NCBI RefSeq assembly: GCF_014695575.1
Contig: NZ_JACJOO010000075.1
Location: forward strand, 104,900-168,899
Direction of reading: 5' to 3'
Length of the DNA: 64,000 nucleotides
From: Leptolyngbya sp. FACHB-8
GTDB taxonomy: Bacteria; Cyanobacteriota; Cyanobacteriia; Elainellales; Elainellaceae
The notes under the pieces are model-generated. The model searched no databases, was not told the origin of the DNA, and saw only the letters and a program-made list of their open reading frames with translations. The translations under genes and the position numbers were made by a program. Below are positions 1 through 8,304 of this stretch, piece after piece; position 1 is the first letter of the stretch, and each line of letters starts with the position of its first letter.

Positions 1-1263
1 CACCATGACCAGCGGTGAACCCGTATTGGGAAACCATTGGTAGGTTTGCTCCCGAATCGGATCAATATCACCACCCTTGCGCCAGTCAAAAGCCTGGTGT
101 GGGTCCCATTTCAGCAGGGTACTGGCTGCAACCTTCTGGTTCTGATCAATGAGCGTAAAGTTAAGCGCCTGATTATCGACATTTGCTTTCAAAAGCGATG
201 TCAGCCCCACCAGGTCAATTTCACCAACCACAGCCCCTTTCAGCGTACCGTCCTGAACAATGGGTAAACCGATCAGGACGGTACGCTGATCATGGGCACC
301 CGGCCTCAGGCGTACCGGGGAGATATAGGGTTGGGGCGATCGCCGTGATATCTCCCAATAAGCCTGCTCGTCAAAGTCGTTCTCCCCCTGGCCCGTAGCA
401 CTTTCCACATCAAACACTCGCCGTCCCGTTACATCCAAAACGTGAATGTGACGTAAGTCTGGAAAAACCTGGTGGATAAAGTTTCCATGCTGCCGCAGAA
501 TATCACTGTCGAGGGAGGAGGTTTGAGCCAAGTTTGACAGGGCCTGCACTACTCTCAACCGGCGCTGGTACCAGGTATTAATCTCTACAGTTAGATAACG
601 AGAGGCATCCTGAAGATCTAACCAGGCTGCCGTTTTGATATCATCCACAACCTGGCGGCTGGTCAATATAATCAACGCCAGCGTTGGCACCATCACAAAA
701 AGCGTTAGCAAGTTGAACAACATTTGCCGTAGGGAGAGGGTACGAAGTGCTGGAGGGCGAGCAACCCACTGATGAATCGGCAAATGAGTTAACAGCAGGC
801 TGGCAATTAGGGCATTGAAGATACCGTTAACGGGTTGCTTCAACAAAATAATGAGCGCCTGAGTTGAATCAACCTGCAAGATAACGGCGTAAAACAGCCA
901 CACCAGAGGCATCCCAATTACCAACCAGAAGGCCGCATCCAGCAACACAATATTATTTCTGTGCCGATGGTGAAACAACCAACCGACAATCAGCGCTTCC
1001 AGGGTAAAGGTTAACGTTGTATAGGGGTGATGCCAAATAATATAAGTGCAAGAGCCAGCGATAAAACCCGCGAGGGTTCCCCACCGTACGCCATACAAGC
1101 ACATGACGATCCAAACGGCGATTGAGCCAAAAATAAAATCAATGTTGAAGAATAATGTCAGCCGAAAATAATTTCCTAGAAATCCTGAGCTGATTAGAAG
1201 AAGCAAACCCCAGATGGATCTTCTGTGAAACAAGTTTGATATCCAAGGATTTTTTAAGTTCAT
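1..1263 (-). CDS. Membrane sensor protein, MASE1-like plus dCache-like sensing domain (3' end beyond window)
   Basis: An open frame of about 421 codons starts at the ATG complementary to 1261-1263 and runs off the left edge without a stop, so only the N-terminal part is visible. The first ~230 residues form several hydrophobic segments of the kind that precede cyanobacterial sensor kinases and diguanylate cyclases (MASE1-like). A soluble stretch follows (residues ~240-420) with motifs such as VFPDLRHIHVLDVTGRRVF and AVVGEIDLVGLTSLL, which resemble an extracytoplasmic double-Cache ligand-binding domain. The output domain (kinase, GGDEF or other) lies outside the window, so the signalling type cannot be named. 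Start chosen as the first ATG of the hydrophobic frame; no strong ribosome-binding site is visible. Confidence 0.75.
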   Translation of the reverse strand, partial: MNLKNPWISNLFHRRSIWGLLLLISSGFLGNYFRLTLFFNIDFIFGSIAVWIVMCLYGVRWGTLAGFIAGSCTYIIWHHPYTTLTFTLEALIVGWLFHHRHRNNIVLLDAAFWLVIGMPLVWLFYAVILQVDSTQALIILLKQPVNGIFNALIASLLLTHLPIHQWVARPPALRTLSLRQMLFNLLTLFVMVPTLALIILTSRQVVDDIKTAAWLDLQDASRYLTVEINTWYQRRLRVVQALSNLAQTSSLDSDILRQHGNFIHQVFPDLRHIHVLDVTGRRVFDVESATGQGENDFDEQAYWEISRRSPQPYISPVRLRPGAHDQRTVLIGLPIVQDGTLKGAVVGEIDLVGLTSLLKANVDNQALNFTLIDQNQKVAASTLLKWDPHQAFDWRKGGDIDPIREQTYQWFPNTGSPLVMV

Positions 1264-2095
1264 CCTACCCGTCCCCTTACGATCCTTGCTACAGCAGCCT
1301 CTTATTAGGAGAGACAGTCCAATACTTGAAGCTGCTGTATAAAAGCACTGTTACCATTTCCTAGACATAGAGTGACCAGTCTCTAAATCAATCTATTCAG
1401 TCGTTAGCGAATCGTAAGACTTGAGGGTACTTTTTATTTTTGAACCCTGTATCTACGCTTTAAGGAGATTTCCAGATAAGAACTTCCCCATTATTTGGAA
1501 AAAAGGCGCGGCGAAGCCGCGCCTTTTTTCCAAATAATGGGGATATTGTTTCTCAGAAATCTCCTAAGTTCTACTGACAGCTATTAATGAGACAGGAATG
1601 GCACCTGTCTAGCAGCAAAACCAGGCATTACTGTGATCAAATATGGAAGCTCAAAGTTTAGCTTTCGCCCATGGCGATCGCCAACGTTGTTGCAACAACA
1701 GGGCTACCGTTTGCCATTACAACCTCAGAAACACCTCCAATAAAATTCCTACATCAATTAGTAGAATGTCAGAGCTTTTCCAAAGCTTTAGAAGTTCTCA
1801 AACTTAAAAGTTTATTTTTCCATCACAAAACATATGAAAGTAAATTTTTGAATTTCAAATAGCGTTTAAAGAAAGCTTTGAGAAATGCAATTTTGCTACT
1901 TAAGAAACCCCTTTGTAAGTAGCTCAGCCCCAGTAGATTGCCAGTTTTTCCCTTTCATGAGGGAGATCAGGTGGAGCTAAAATCTCACCTCTGACGGACG
2001 TCTGTCGTCATCAGGGTTCCTTAGAGTGTGGCGGTATGACTATGCTATTCAACTATTCAGCATTGAGCAGTCGCCCACTCCATCTCCACCACACC
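1264..2095. other. Intergenic region, no supported gene
   Basis: This is an AT-rich spacer between the divergent sensor gene and the SDR gene. It contains the strong palindrome at 1486-1542. A 63-codon open frame at 1671-1862 has no recognisable features and I do not support it as a gene. Promoters for both flanking genes must lie here, but I cannot place them with confidence. Confidence 0.5.
1486..1542. repeat. Perfect 57-bp palindrome (27-bp arms, GAA loop)
   Basis: Arms of 27 bp are perfectly complementary around a 3-nt loop, with a GC-rich tip (GGCGCGGC-GAA-GCCGCGCC). Partly complementary flanks (AGGAGATTT before, AGAAATCTCCT after) lengthen the stem with interruptions. It lies upstream of both flanking genes, so it is not an obvious terminator for either. 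It shares the short-loop GC tip seen in many other palindromes of this window. Confidence 0.85.
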
Positions 2096-2905
2096 ATGAA
2101 AGGACTGACGGGAAAAACCGCATTGATTACGGGCGCAAGCTCAGGTATTGGTCAGGCGATCGCCATTCGTTTGGCTGAGGAAGGTTGCAACATTGCCATC
2201 AACTACCGCAGCAATGCGGAGGAAGCGGAGGATACGGAAGCGATCGCCATGCAGCAAGCCTGCGGCCAGGTAGAACAATGCGGCATGCAATCTTTGTTGA
2301 TCAAAGGAGATGTCTCCAAAGAGCAAGACATTCTGAACATGATGAACACGGTTGTGGATAAATTTGGGAGCCTGGATATTCTCGTTAATAATGCGGGAAT
2401 TCAGATTGAAAAGCCATCCCACGAAGTTCCAACAGACGACTTTGATCGGGTGATTGGCACCAATTTGCGGGGTGCATACCTGTGCGCTCGGGAAGCAATC
2501 AAATGCTGGGTTGAGCACCAACACCCTGGGGTCATTATCAATATCTCCAGTGTTCATGAAATCATTCCGCGCCCTTCCTACATCAGTTACTCCATTAGCA
2601 AAGGAGGCATGGGAAACCTGACCCGTACTCTAGCTCTAGAGTATGCAAAGCAGGGGATTCGGGTGAATGCGATCGCCCCCGGAGCCACCATCACCCCGAT
2701 CAATCAAGCGTGGACCGATGATCCAGAGCAAAAGGCGATCGTCGAAAGCCATATCCCTATGGGCCGCGCCGGCAACTCCGAGGAAATGGCGGCAGCAGTC
2801 GCATTTCTTGTCTCTGATGAAGCCACTTATATCACTGGACAAACTCTGTACATTGATGGGGGACTGACGCTCTACGCTGATTTTCAAGAACCCTGGTCAG
2901 CCTGA
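2096..2905 (+). CDS. SDR-family oxidoreductase, glucose 1-dehydrogenase-like
   Basis: A 269-residue classical short-chain dehydrogenase/reductase, a cytosolic NAD(P)-dependent enzyme. Visible hallmarks are the nucleotide-binding GASSGIG (13-19), NNAG (98-101), catalytic Ser152 and Tyr165-x3-Lys169, and a C-terminal YITGQTLYIDGGL that closes the cofactor fold. The sequence most resembles the glucose 1-dehydrogenase subgroup, but substrate cannot be fixed from motifs. A short acidic stretch follows the second beta strand (residues ~41-60). I chose the ATG at 2096 because it gives the usual family length and places the Rossmann motif near residue 13; an upstream in-frame ATG at 2036 would add 20 atypical residues. 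The gene is monocistronic and is followed by two palindromes. Confidence 0.88.
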   Translation: MKGLTGKTALITGASSGIGQAIAIRLAEEGCNIAINYRSNAEEAEDTEAIAMQQACGQVEQCGMQSLLIKGDVSKEQDILNMMNTVVDKFGSLDILVNNAGIQIEKPSHEVPTDDFDRVIGTNLRGAYLCAREAIKCWVEHQHPGVIINISSVHEIIPRPSYISYSISKGGMGNLTRTLALEYAKQGIRVNAIAPGATITPINQAWTDDPEQKAIVESHIPMGRAGNSEEMAAAVAFLVSDEATYITGQTLYIDGGLTLYADFQEPWSA

Positions 2906-2916
2906 CACTCCAGCTC

Positions 2917-2963
2917 CAATCCACCAGTTGTGTGGCATTTCGTGCCACACAACTGGTGGATTG
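2917..2963. repeat. Perfect 47-bp palindrome after the SDR gene
   Basis: Arms of 21 bp (2917-2937 and 2943-2963) are perfectly complementary around a 5-nt loop, tip GGCA-TTTCG-TGCC. It begins 11 bp after the SDR stop codon and could act as a transcription terminator, although no T-run follows. Confidence 0.8.
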
Positions 2964-3013
2964 CAGGCTCGATAACCAATACACGGCATGGATTTTTGGC
3001 AGTTCTTTAGTGC

Positions 3014-3102
3014 ATTAGTTCGGACAGTTTTTCTGAAACCATTGATTTTGCGTGCGCTTCGCGCACGCAAAATCAATGGTTTCAGAAAAACTGTCCAGAG
3101 TA
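3014..3102. repeat. 89-bp palindromic dispersed element, copy 1
   Basis: The core 3022-3096 is a perfect hairpin with 36-bp arms and a TTC loop. Core and immediate flanks (ATTAGTTC on the left, AGAGTA on the right) match the reverse complement of the element at 15769-15857. The two copies differ at one arm position that is A-T paired here and C-G paired there, so pairing is kept. A degenerate 9-bp flanking match (CTTTAGTGC / TTGTAGTGG) may be an old target duplication. Confidence 0.85.
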
Positions 3103-3201
3103 TTGTAGTGGGTGAGCATCCTACCACCAAAGTTGGACCGGGCACTGCCATCGGCAACACTTCTACAATGAGGTTGTTATCCTGTAATGATCTAAGCCCC
3201 T

Positions 3202-4761
3202 ATGACATTACTAAGTACTGCAGTTGAGCCCGTTGCCATCGAAGAAAATCTGAAGCAGTTTTTATTGGTAATTTCTGCGGCCCTGGTAGTTGCAACCCTA
3301 TCCCAAATCGTGCCCTGGCTGCAGAAGGTACCTTACACACTAATGCTGGTCTTAACAGGAATGGGATTAGCCCTGTTGGATGTGCGCTTCTTCACTCCAT
3401 CACCTGAATTAATTCTGTGGATTTTTCTACCTCCCCTCTTGTTCGAAGCAGCGTGGAATCTTAACTGGGATGACTTAAAGCGCCATCTCTTGCCGATTAC
3501 CCTTTTTGTTACCATCGGCGTTGCGCTTACTATCCTGGGTATTGCCCTTCCTCTAGCCCAATGGAGCGGCATCAGCCTGCCTGTTGCCCTGTTAATTGGT
3601 GCTTGTCTGGCGGCTACTGATCCCGTCTCCGTCAGTGCCCTACTCCGGGAACTCGGTGCCCCTCCACGATTAAAAGCTCTGGTGGAAGGCGAAAGTATGT
3701 TCAACGATGGTACTGCCGTGGTCGCCTTCGGGTTGATTATTGGCATCGCCTTGGGAACCGACAGCTTTGATCCTCAACGGTTAACGGTCGATGTTCTGAC
3801 AGTAGTGGGAGTGGGCCTACTGGTGGGGTTGTTGTTAGGCTTTGGTATTTCCTATTTAACGCAACGGTTCGACCTACCTCTGGTGGAACAATCCCTGACG
3901 CTCGTTTCAGCTTACTCGGCTTATCTGATTGCCGAAAGTCTAGGAGGCTCTGGGGTGATTGGTACAGTTACCACCGGGTTGATCCTCGGCAATTTTGGCT
4001 CTCGCATTGGGATGAACCCCCGCACCCGCATCGCTGTCAGCGAATTCTGGGAATTTGTGGCGTTTTTCACGAACTCCATTTTATTTTTGCTAATTGGTGA
4101 CCAGTTTCATCCGGTCAATAATCGCAGTGAGCTTGCCTTAATTGGTCTGGCCTTTGTAGCTGTTCTAATCACTCGGGCCATTGGCATCTTTGGCTTAACT
4201 TTCTTGAGCAATCGGCTCACCCAGTTAGACATCGACCTCAGCACGCAAACGATGCTCTGGTGGAGTGGCCTGCGCGGCGGTGTATCCCTTGCCCTCGCCC
4301 TGAGCGTTCCTGCTGATCTACCAGAACGCCAAGCTATTTTGACAGCAGTTTTTGGGGTTGTGTTTTTCACAACACTGCTGCAGGGCTCCACAGCTAAGTT
4401 TTTACTGGAAGCGTTGCACTTGGCAGAATCTAGCCCATTACGCGATCGTTATTTAGAAATCCTTTCCCGCCAAGCTGCCCTGTATCGCATTCTCAACTAT
4501 TTACAGCAACCTGAATCCAAAGTTGGTGTTGAGCTGGTCATTCATCAAGCCAAGGAAGCTGAAATCAGACAACAACTCGAAACTCTACAAGTAGAAGGCA
4601 GCAAGCTTTGTCAGGAAGACCCAGAGCTCCTGGAAGTTGGGGCAAAACAGCTTCAGCAGGAGCTGTTTGCGATAGAGACCGCAACTTATACAGAATTCGT
4701 GCGATCGGGCCGCATTAACCAGGAGTTACCTGGATTACTGGACCCAATCCATCATCATTAG
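3202..4761 (+). CDS. CPA1-family Na+/H+ antiporter
   Basis: A 519-residue polytopic inner-membrane protein of the monovalent cation:proton antiporter-1 family (NhaP/NHE type), which exports Na+ in exchange for H+ for pH and salt homeostasis. Hallmarks are about a dozen hydrophobic segments in the first ~410 residues, the ATDPVSVSALL motif with the essential Asp near residue 140, and the EGESMFNDGTAVV motif near 160. WWSGLRGGVSLALALSVP follows near 352-370. The C-terminal ~110 residues are hydrophilic and cytosolic, as is usual in CPA1 proteins. No operon partner is visible; both flanks carry palindromic elements. Ion preference (Na+ versus K+) cannot be read from sequence. Confidence 0.9.
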   Translation: MTLLSTAVEPVAIEENLKQFLLVISAALVVATLSQIVPWLQKVPYTLMLVLTGMGLALLDVRFFTPSPELILWIFLPPLLFEAAWNLNWDDLKRHLLPITLFVTIGVALTILGIALPLAQWSGISLPVALLIGACLAATDPVSVSALLRELGAPPRLKALVEGESMFNDGTAVVAFGLIIGIALGTDSFDPQRLTVDVLTVVGVGLLVGLLLGFGISYLTQRFDLPLVEQSLTLVSAYSAYLIAESLGGSGVIGTVTTGLILGNFGSRIGMNPRTRIAVSEFWEFVAFFTNSILFLLIGDQFHPVNNRSELALIGLAFVAVLITRAIGIFGLTFLSNRLTQLDIDLSTQTMLWWSGLRGGVSLALALSVPADLPERQAILTAVFGVVFFTTLLQGSTAKFLLEALHLAESSPLRDRYLEILSRQAALYRILNYLQQPESKVGVELVIHQAKEAEIRQQLETLQVEGSKLCQEDPELLEVGAKQLQQELFAIETATYTEFVRSGRINQELPGLLDPIHHH

Positions 4762-4802
4762 TACGGTACAGCGCTGTTCTAGTATTGCATGGGGGAAATC
4801 AA

Positions 4803-4978
4803 CCTATGTTTAGTGGAGTAGGGTGTTTCACACTCCACTAAACATAACCTCAGTTCGGGATAAGCTGAAGTGCTCATTTTGGCGTGCGCAAAGCGCACGC
4901 CAAAATGAGCGTTTTCGAGTGCCGCGCAACGCGCGGCACTCGAAAACGCCCTTAACCCGAACTCAGGTTAAACATAGG
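4803..4978. repeat. Host palindromic repeat interrupted by the 122-bp element
   Basis: Removing 4847-4968 and one copy of the 8-bp flank leaves a hairpin whose ends (CCTATGTTT ... AAACATAGG) and outer flanks match the uninterrupted repeat at 33236-33282. Shared flanks include GAAATCAACC on the left and GGCAAnCTTAAGA on the right. This is therefore an older palindromic repeat that received an insertion. Confidence 0.8.
4847..4968. mobile_element. 122-bp double-hairpin MITE-like element, copy 1
   Basis: The element carries two adjacent near-perfect hairpins: one at 4872-4910 with tip GTGCGC-AAA-GCGCAC, and one at ~4910-4949 with tip GCCGCGC-AAC-GCGCGGC. Its ends are inverted repeats (ACCTCAGTTCGGG / CCCGAACTCAGGT, one mismatch). 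It is flanked by the exact 8-bp direct repeat TAAACATA (4839-4846 and 4969-4976). A nearly identical inverted copy lies at 54318-54439. No coding capacity is present, so it would be non-autonomous. Confidence 0.85.
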
Positions 4979-5414
4979 CAACCTTAAGACCCTAAGCACT
5001 AGAGTGCGATTGAATGTTATGAGAAGAGCCTTTAGCACTTCTTTATTGCGCTTTAAAGCGCAATAAAAGGGTTATTTTTCGTGCGCAAGTGCACAAAAAA
5101 CAAGTCTTAAAACAGCTCCTAGAACACAACCTCAAACTGTCAGAAGTCCAAAAACAATGTTTTGACAAATACGTTTTTTGAGCTTTTTGTAGCCTGTTAA
5201 TTAAACGTGGCATGTTCTCAATTAGTGTAGTGAGAACACGATGAGCCACTCCAAACAATAGAGATCCAACATAAGAGGGATGTGAAATCTTTCCAAACAG
5301 GGTTGAATGAAACAGTATTTCCCTTACTATTTCTGCTTTAAAGAAGACTGCTCTCTCTTTCGATAGATTTCTATTTTCATCAAAGCTAATAGCTACATTG
5401 ATTGAATCTACATT
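4979..5414. other. AT-rich intergenic region
   Basis: No supported gene. It contains the perfect 26-bp palindrome at 5042-5067 (TTTATTGCGC arm) and, just after it, a TTTTCGTGCGC-type tip with degraded arms. The remainder is AT-rich sequence leading to the DUF1206 gene. Confidence 0.5.
5042..5067. repeat. Perfect 26-bp palindrome
   Basis: The sequence equals its own reverse complement with no spacer (arms of 13 bp ending in GCGCTTT). Function unknown. Confidence 0.8.
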
Positions 5415-6242
5415 ATGAAATTAAATCACGTGCCTGAATCGGCCTTACAACAAGAGCCTGCAAAGTGGATTGAGCGGTTCGCCCGCTTTGGTTATGCTGC
5501 TAAAGGAATCGTTTACATACTTGTAGGTATCCTGGCTTTTCAGGCGGCTTTTCATTGGGGAGGAAAAGTTACCAACTCTCAGGGAGCCCTGCAAACGGTA
5601 GCGACTCAGCCCTTCGGTCGTATATTACTGTTCTTAGTTGCCCTTGGGTTAATTGGGTACGTTGTCTGGCAAGTAGTTCAAACTATTTGGGACCCAGAAC
5701 ATAATGACAGGGGAGCAGGGGCGATCGCAAGACGCTTTTCTTACGTCATCAGTGGCTTGATTTATGCAAGCTTAACCTGGTTTGCTCTTCGAGTTTCTTT
5801 GGGCAATCCAGCGAGTAGTGGAGGAGGCTCCAGCCAACAAGCTGCAACACTTTTATCCAAACCCTTTGGACAGTGGCTACTAGGATTAATTGGTGTTGCT
5901 ATTATCAGCTATGGATTTTATTGCTTTTACCGGGCTTTCACGCGGCAATTTCAGCGGCGGCTTAAGCTCGACCAAATGAGCCAGACAACGCAGAAGTGGG
6001 TTACACGCATTTCTCGCTTCGGTTTATTTGCGAAAGGAATTGTGGCCCTTGTCATTGGCTATTTTGTGATTCTGGCAGCCCGAGCAGCAGATCCCAATCA
6101 AATCCGTGACACAGAAGGGGCATTACAAGCTATTCAACAACAACCTCTGGGTGCCTATCTCATGGGCATTACAGCTCTGGGCCTAATCGCTTATGGTGTG
6201 TTTATGGAAACCCAGGCTCGATATCGCAAAATCTCACCCTGA
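5415..6242 (+). CDS. DUF1206-type membrane protein
   Basis: A 275-residue membrane protein made of three related two-helix units. Each unit opens with a WIERFARFGYAAKG-like or ISRFGLFAKG-like motif (residues ~18, ~100 as a weaker copy, ~196). In the first and third units a ...GALQ...QPFG/QPLG... loop precedes the second helix. This is the pattern of the DUF1206 family, which has no established function. It is preceded by a long AT-rich leader and stands alone; no regulatory motif was identified. Confidence 0.8.
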   Translation: MKLNHVPESALQQEPAKWIERFARFGYAAKGIVYILVGILAFQAAFHWGGKVTNSQGALQTVATQPFGRILLFLVALGLIGYVVWQVVQTIWDPEHNDRGAGAIARRFSYVISGLIYASLTWFALRVSLGNPASSGGGSSQQAATLLSKPFGQWLLGLIGVAIISYGFYCFYRAFTRQFQRRLKLDQMSQTTQKWVTRISRFGLFAKGIVALVIGYFVILAARAADPNQIRDTEGALQAIQQQPLGAYLMGITALGLIAYGVFMETQARYRKISP

Positions 6243-6971
6243 TGGAGTCTTAGTATTAGGCGCAACTGGTTAAACCCGCATGTTCGATACCAGATATGGG
6301 CCTTGTTAAAAAATCCAAAACTTTTCTTCCCTCTGGTAAAGCATCAGGAGAATAAGGTCCATACACACGTATTACAAGAGGGGATGTATCCAGGTCAGAA
6401 AGAGCTCCTTACTTATTAGTAATAACAGTTGTTTAGATTCGATACATTACTCTCATTTTTCATACTAAGCTTCTCATTTTTCCAGGAAGTTTTCGTTATA
6501 TATAAGAATCTTAAATGACTTTGAAAAGGAGGCTGAATAGGGCTCGTTTCGTTTCCTAAAAGGCATTTCACACATTACCCAGAAATACCACACGCACGAT
6601 TGATCTAGTTGGGACAAAAGAAGAAAACCCTGGACAGGGTACTATATATGCCCTTACGTTCTAAACAAAATAGCTATAAATTTGGAGCTCATTAATAAGA
6701 ATAAATCATGCAATGAAGCAAGAACTTGAGTACTGCTTCCATTCCATGATTTGAAAGTTACTAACGTATGGCCAAGCTGATATGAGCCGTCAAACTCTAG
6801 GCTGAGAAATGTTCTTTTTTTATTCCATCTCTGGAACGAGGATTTTCATAGGGTACACGGTTAATCTCAGTAGTGAGTTATTTGAAACACGAGTTCCGAA
6901 CACTTAATCCTCCTCGCGCAGAACTACTCGCATAGTTGCGGTTGAGTTACCTAAATAATTGAGGGAAAACC
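6243..6971. other. Long intergenic region (729 bp) upstream of the WGxxGxxG gene
   Basis: No gene of 60 codons or more is supported. An imperfect inverted repeat (TCATGCAATGAAGCA ... TGCTTCCATTCCATGA, ~6707-6751) lies in the middle. The spacer is unusually long for a single downstream gene, so a long 5' leader or an unrecognised small RNA is possible. I see no known RNA family. Confidence 0.45.
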
Positions 6972-7475
6972 ATGAAAATCAACAAGATTCAACAACTTAC
7001 CGGAGCTTCGTTCCTGGCTTTGGGCCTGGCAGTACTGCCCGCTACTCACTCCGTTATGGCGCAGGATGCAACAGGCACAACGGGTACCACCAGCACCTCT
7101 GCCCCCGCGACAGATACTATGGGCACTACTGGTACTGATACAACCGGCACCAGCGACACCGGTGTGACGGGTGGCACCACCGGTACCACCGATCCTGGTA
7201 TTTCGGGTGGCACCACCGGCACCACTGACCCCGGCGCCACGGGCACTACCACTGCTCCCGGCACCACGGGCGGCGCAGACACCTTTGACACCACCAATTC
7301 CCCCTCTTCTCAGCAGTTCGACAACACGGACGCTGCTGATACAGATAACGACTCTGACTGGGGTTGGCTGGGCCTGCTGGGCTTACTGGGTCTGCTGGGC
7401 CTGGGTGGTCGTAAGCGTCACGATGATGATGTGCGCTACCGCGAACCCGAAACCACCACTCGCACCTACCGCTAA
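6972..7475 (+). CDS. WGxxGxxG-type surface/anchored protein with Thr-Gly repeat
   Basis: A 167-residue secreted or membrane-anchored protein. A signal peptide ends near residue 30 (...HSVMA before QDATG). A low-complexity region of Thr/Gly repeats follows (residues ~33-100, units like GTTGTTDPG), then an Asp-rich stretch. A C-terminal WGWLGLLGLLGLLGLGG hydrophobic segment is followed at once by basic RKRH. This matches the WGxxGxxG C-terminal sorting-signal layout: helix plus basic tail at the C terminus. Function is unknown; an envelope or stress role is only a guess. Start ATG is followed by a normal n-region. The near-identical DNA repeats make length polymorphism likely. Confidence 0.75.
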   Translation: MKINKIQQLTGASFLALGLAVLPATHSVMAQDATGTTGTTSTSAPATDTMGTTGTDTTGTSDTGVTGGTTGTTDPGISGGTTGTTDPGATGTTTAPGTTGGADTFDTTNSPSSQQFDNTDAADTDNDSDWGWLGLLGLLGLLGLGGRKRHDDDVRYREPETTTRTYR

Positions 7476-7483
7476 TTAAGCTC

Positions 7484-7513
7484 CTGTTTCGTGTGCCTAG
7501 GCACACGAAACAG
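7484..7513. terminator. Perfect 30-bp palindrome after the WGxxGxxG gene
   Basis: It is self-complementary from CTGTTTCGTG to its mirror with central GCCTAGGC, and starts 8 bp after the stop codon. The position suggests a transcript end, though no T-run follows. The arm TTTCGTG is shared with several other hairpins in the window. Confidence 0.55.
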
Positions 7514-7567
7514 CAACCCTTCTGGATCCCTTTCTGATTAGTTGAGTAAGTCAAACATCTGGATCAC

Positions 7568-7601
7568 AGCATAGGCCGCTGCTTTGCGCCTATGCTTTTT
7601 T
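7568..7601 (+). terminator. Rho-independent terminator
   Basis: Stem AGCATAGGC / GCCTATGCT with an 11-nt loop is followed by a run of T residues on the plus strand. It probably ends the transcript of the WGxxGxxG gene. Confidence 0.75.
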
Positions 7602-7721
7602 CTTTTTTAGGGCTTACGAACGGCACTTTAATGTCTTCTCAATATAAAGATGCGCCTAACGTTCTATATCCTGCTTAAGCAGAACTTAGAATATTAGGCG
7701 CATCTTTACGAACCAAAGAAC

Positions 7722-7809
7722 GGAGAGGGAGGGATTCGAACCCTCGGTACGCCCTAAAACGTACAACAGATTAGCAATCTGCCGCTTTCGACCACTCAGC
7801 CACCTCTCC
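7722..7809 (-). tRNA. trnS-GCU: tRNA-Ser(GCU)
   Basis: The minus strand reads GGAGAGGTGGCTGAGTGG at the 5' end, has anticodon loop TTGCTAA (anticodon GCT), a long class-II variable arm, and the T-arm GGTTCGAATCC. The acceptor stem GGAGAGG pairs with the 3' CCTCTCC. The length of 88 nt fits a serine tRNA. The 3' CCA is not encoded. Confidence 0.95.
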
Positions 7810-8304
7810 AGGCGTCCGGAAATTAATAATAGCAGAGGTTTTGTCTAAGTCAAAGGGTTTTGACGATTTTTCTTGAAAAATTGGGCGATCGCTTCTCATC
7901 AAAAGCTTTAGATATTGCCTCTACTCCTTTTATAGCAAGGGATTCAGAGTTCTCTGACAAGAAGTATCTCCTCACTTTTTTTCAAAAAATTGGGCTGATA
8001 CCAGCTCCCCAGATTTTTTCAGGTAGCCGGACACGCTTCAGCCTTCTGGAGCAACTCAGTAAGGCCGTTATATTAACTTTTTTAGGAATCCCAGAAGTAA
8101 AACCAACTGAAGCGGTTCAGGTACACTATCCTCTACACACGGGGCATTCGGATCTCTTCAGATACTAGATGCGGGGTTTTGCTTACGATTAAATGAACTC
8201 TAGCTGACGGTGTGAGTCCTGAAACCAGGCTAGACACACGGGCATTAAAATACGTACCTCAAAAATTAACCGAATAGTGGCTTTGAATGGGGGAATAGCA
8301 AGCA
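7810..8304. other. Intergenic region, no supported gene
   Basis: A 102-codon open frame at 7860-8168 has no recognisable motif, starts with no ribosome-binding site and has atypical composition, so I do not support it. The rest holds no clear hairpin or RNA. Confidence 0.4.

Noticed and set aside
183..398. 71-codon plus-strand open frame, and another at 37-267
   Set aside because: Both are antisense to the long sensor frame on the minus strand, whose sequence shows real membrane and sensor-domain features.
1671..1862. 63-codon open frame
   Set aside because: AT-rich, no family resemblance and no ribosome-binding site; more likely chance.
7860..8168. 102-codon open frame between tRNA-Ser and the AMIN gene
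   Set aside because: No recognisable domain and odd composition; spacing and lack of a ribosome-binding site argue against a gene.
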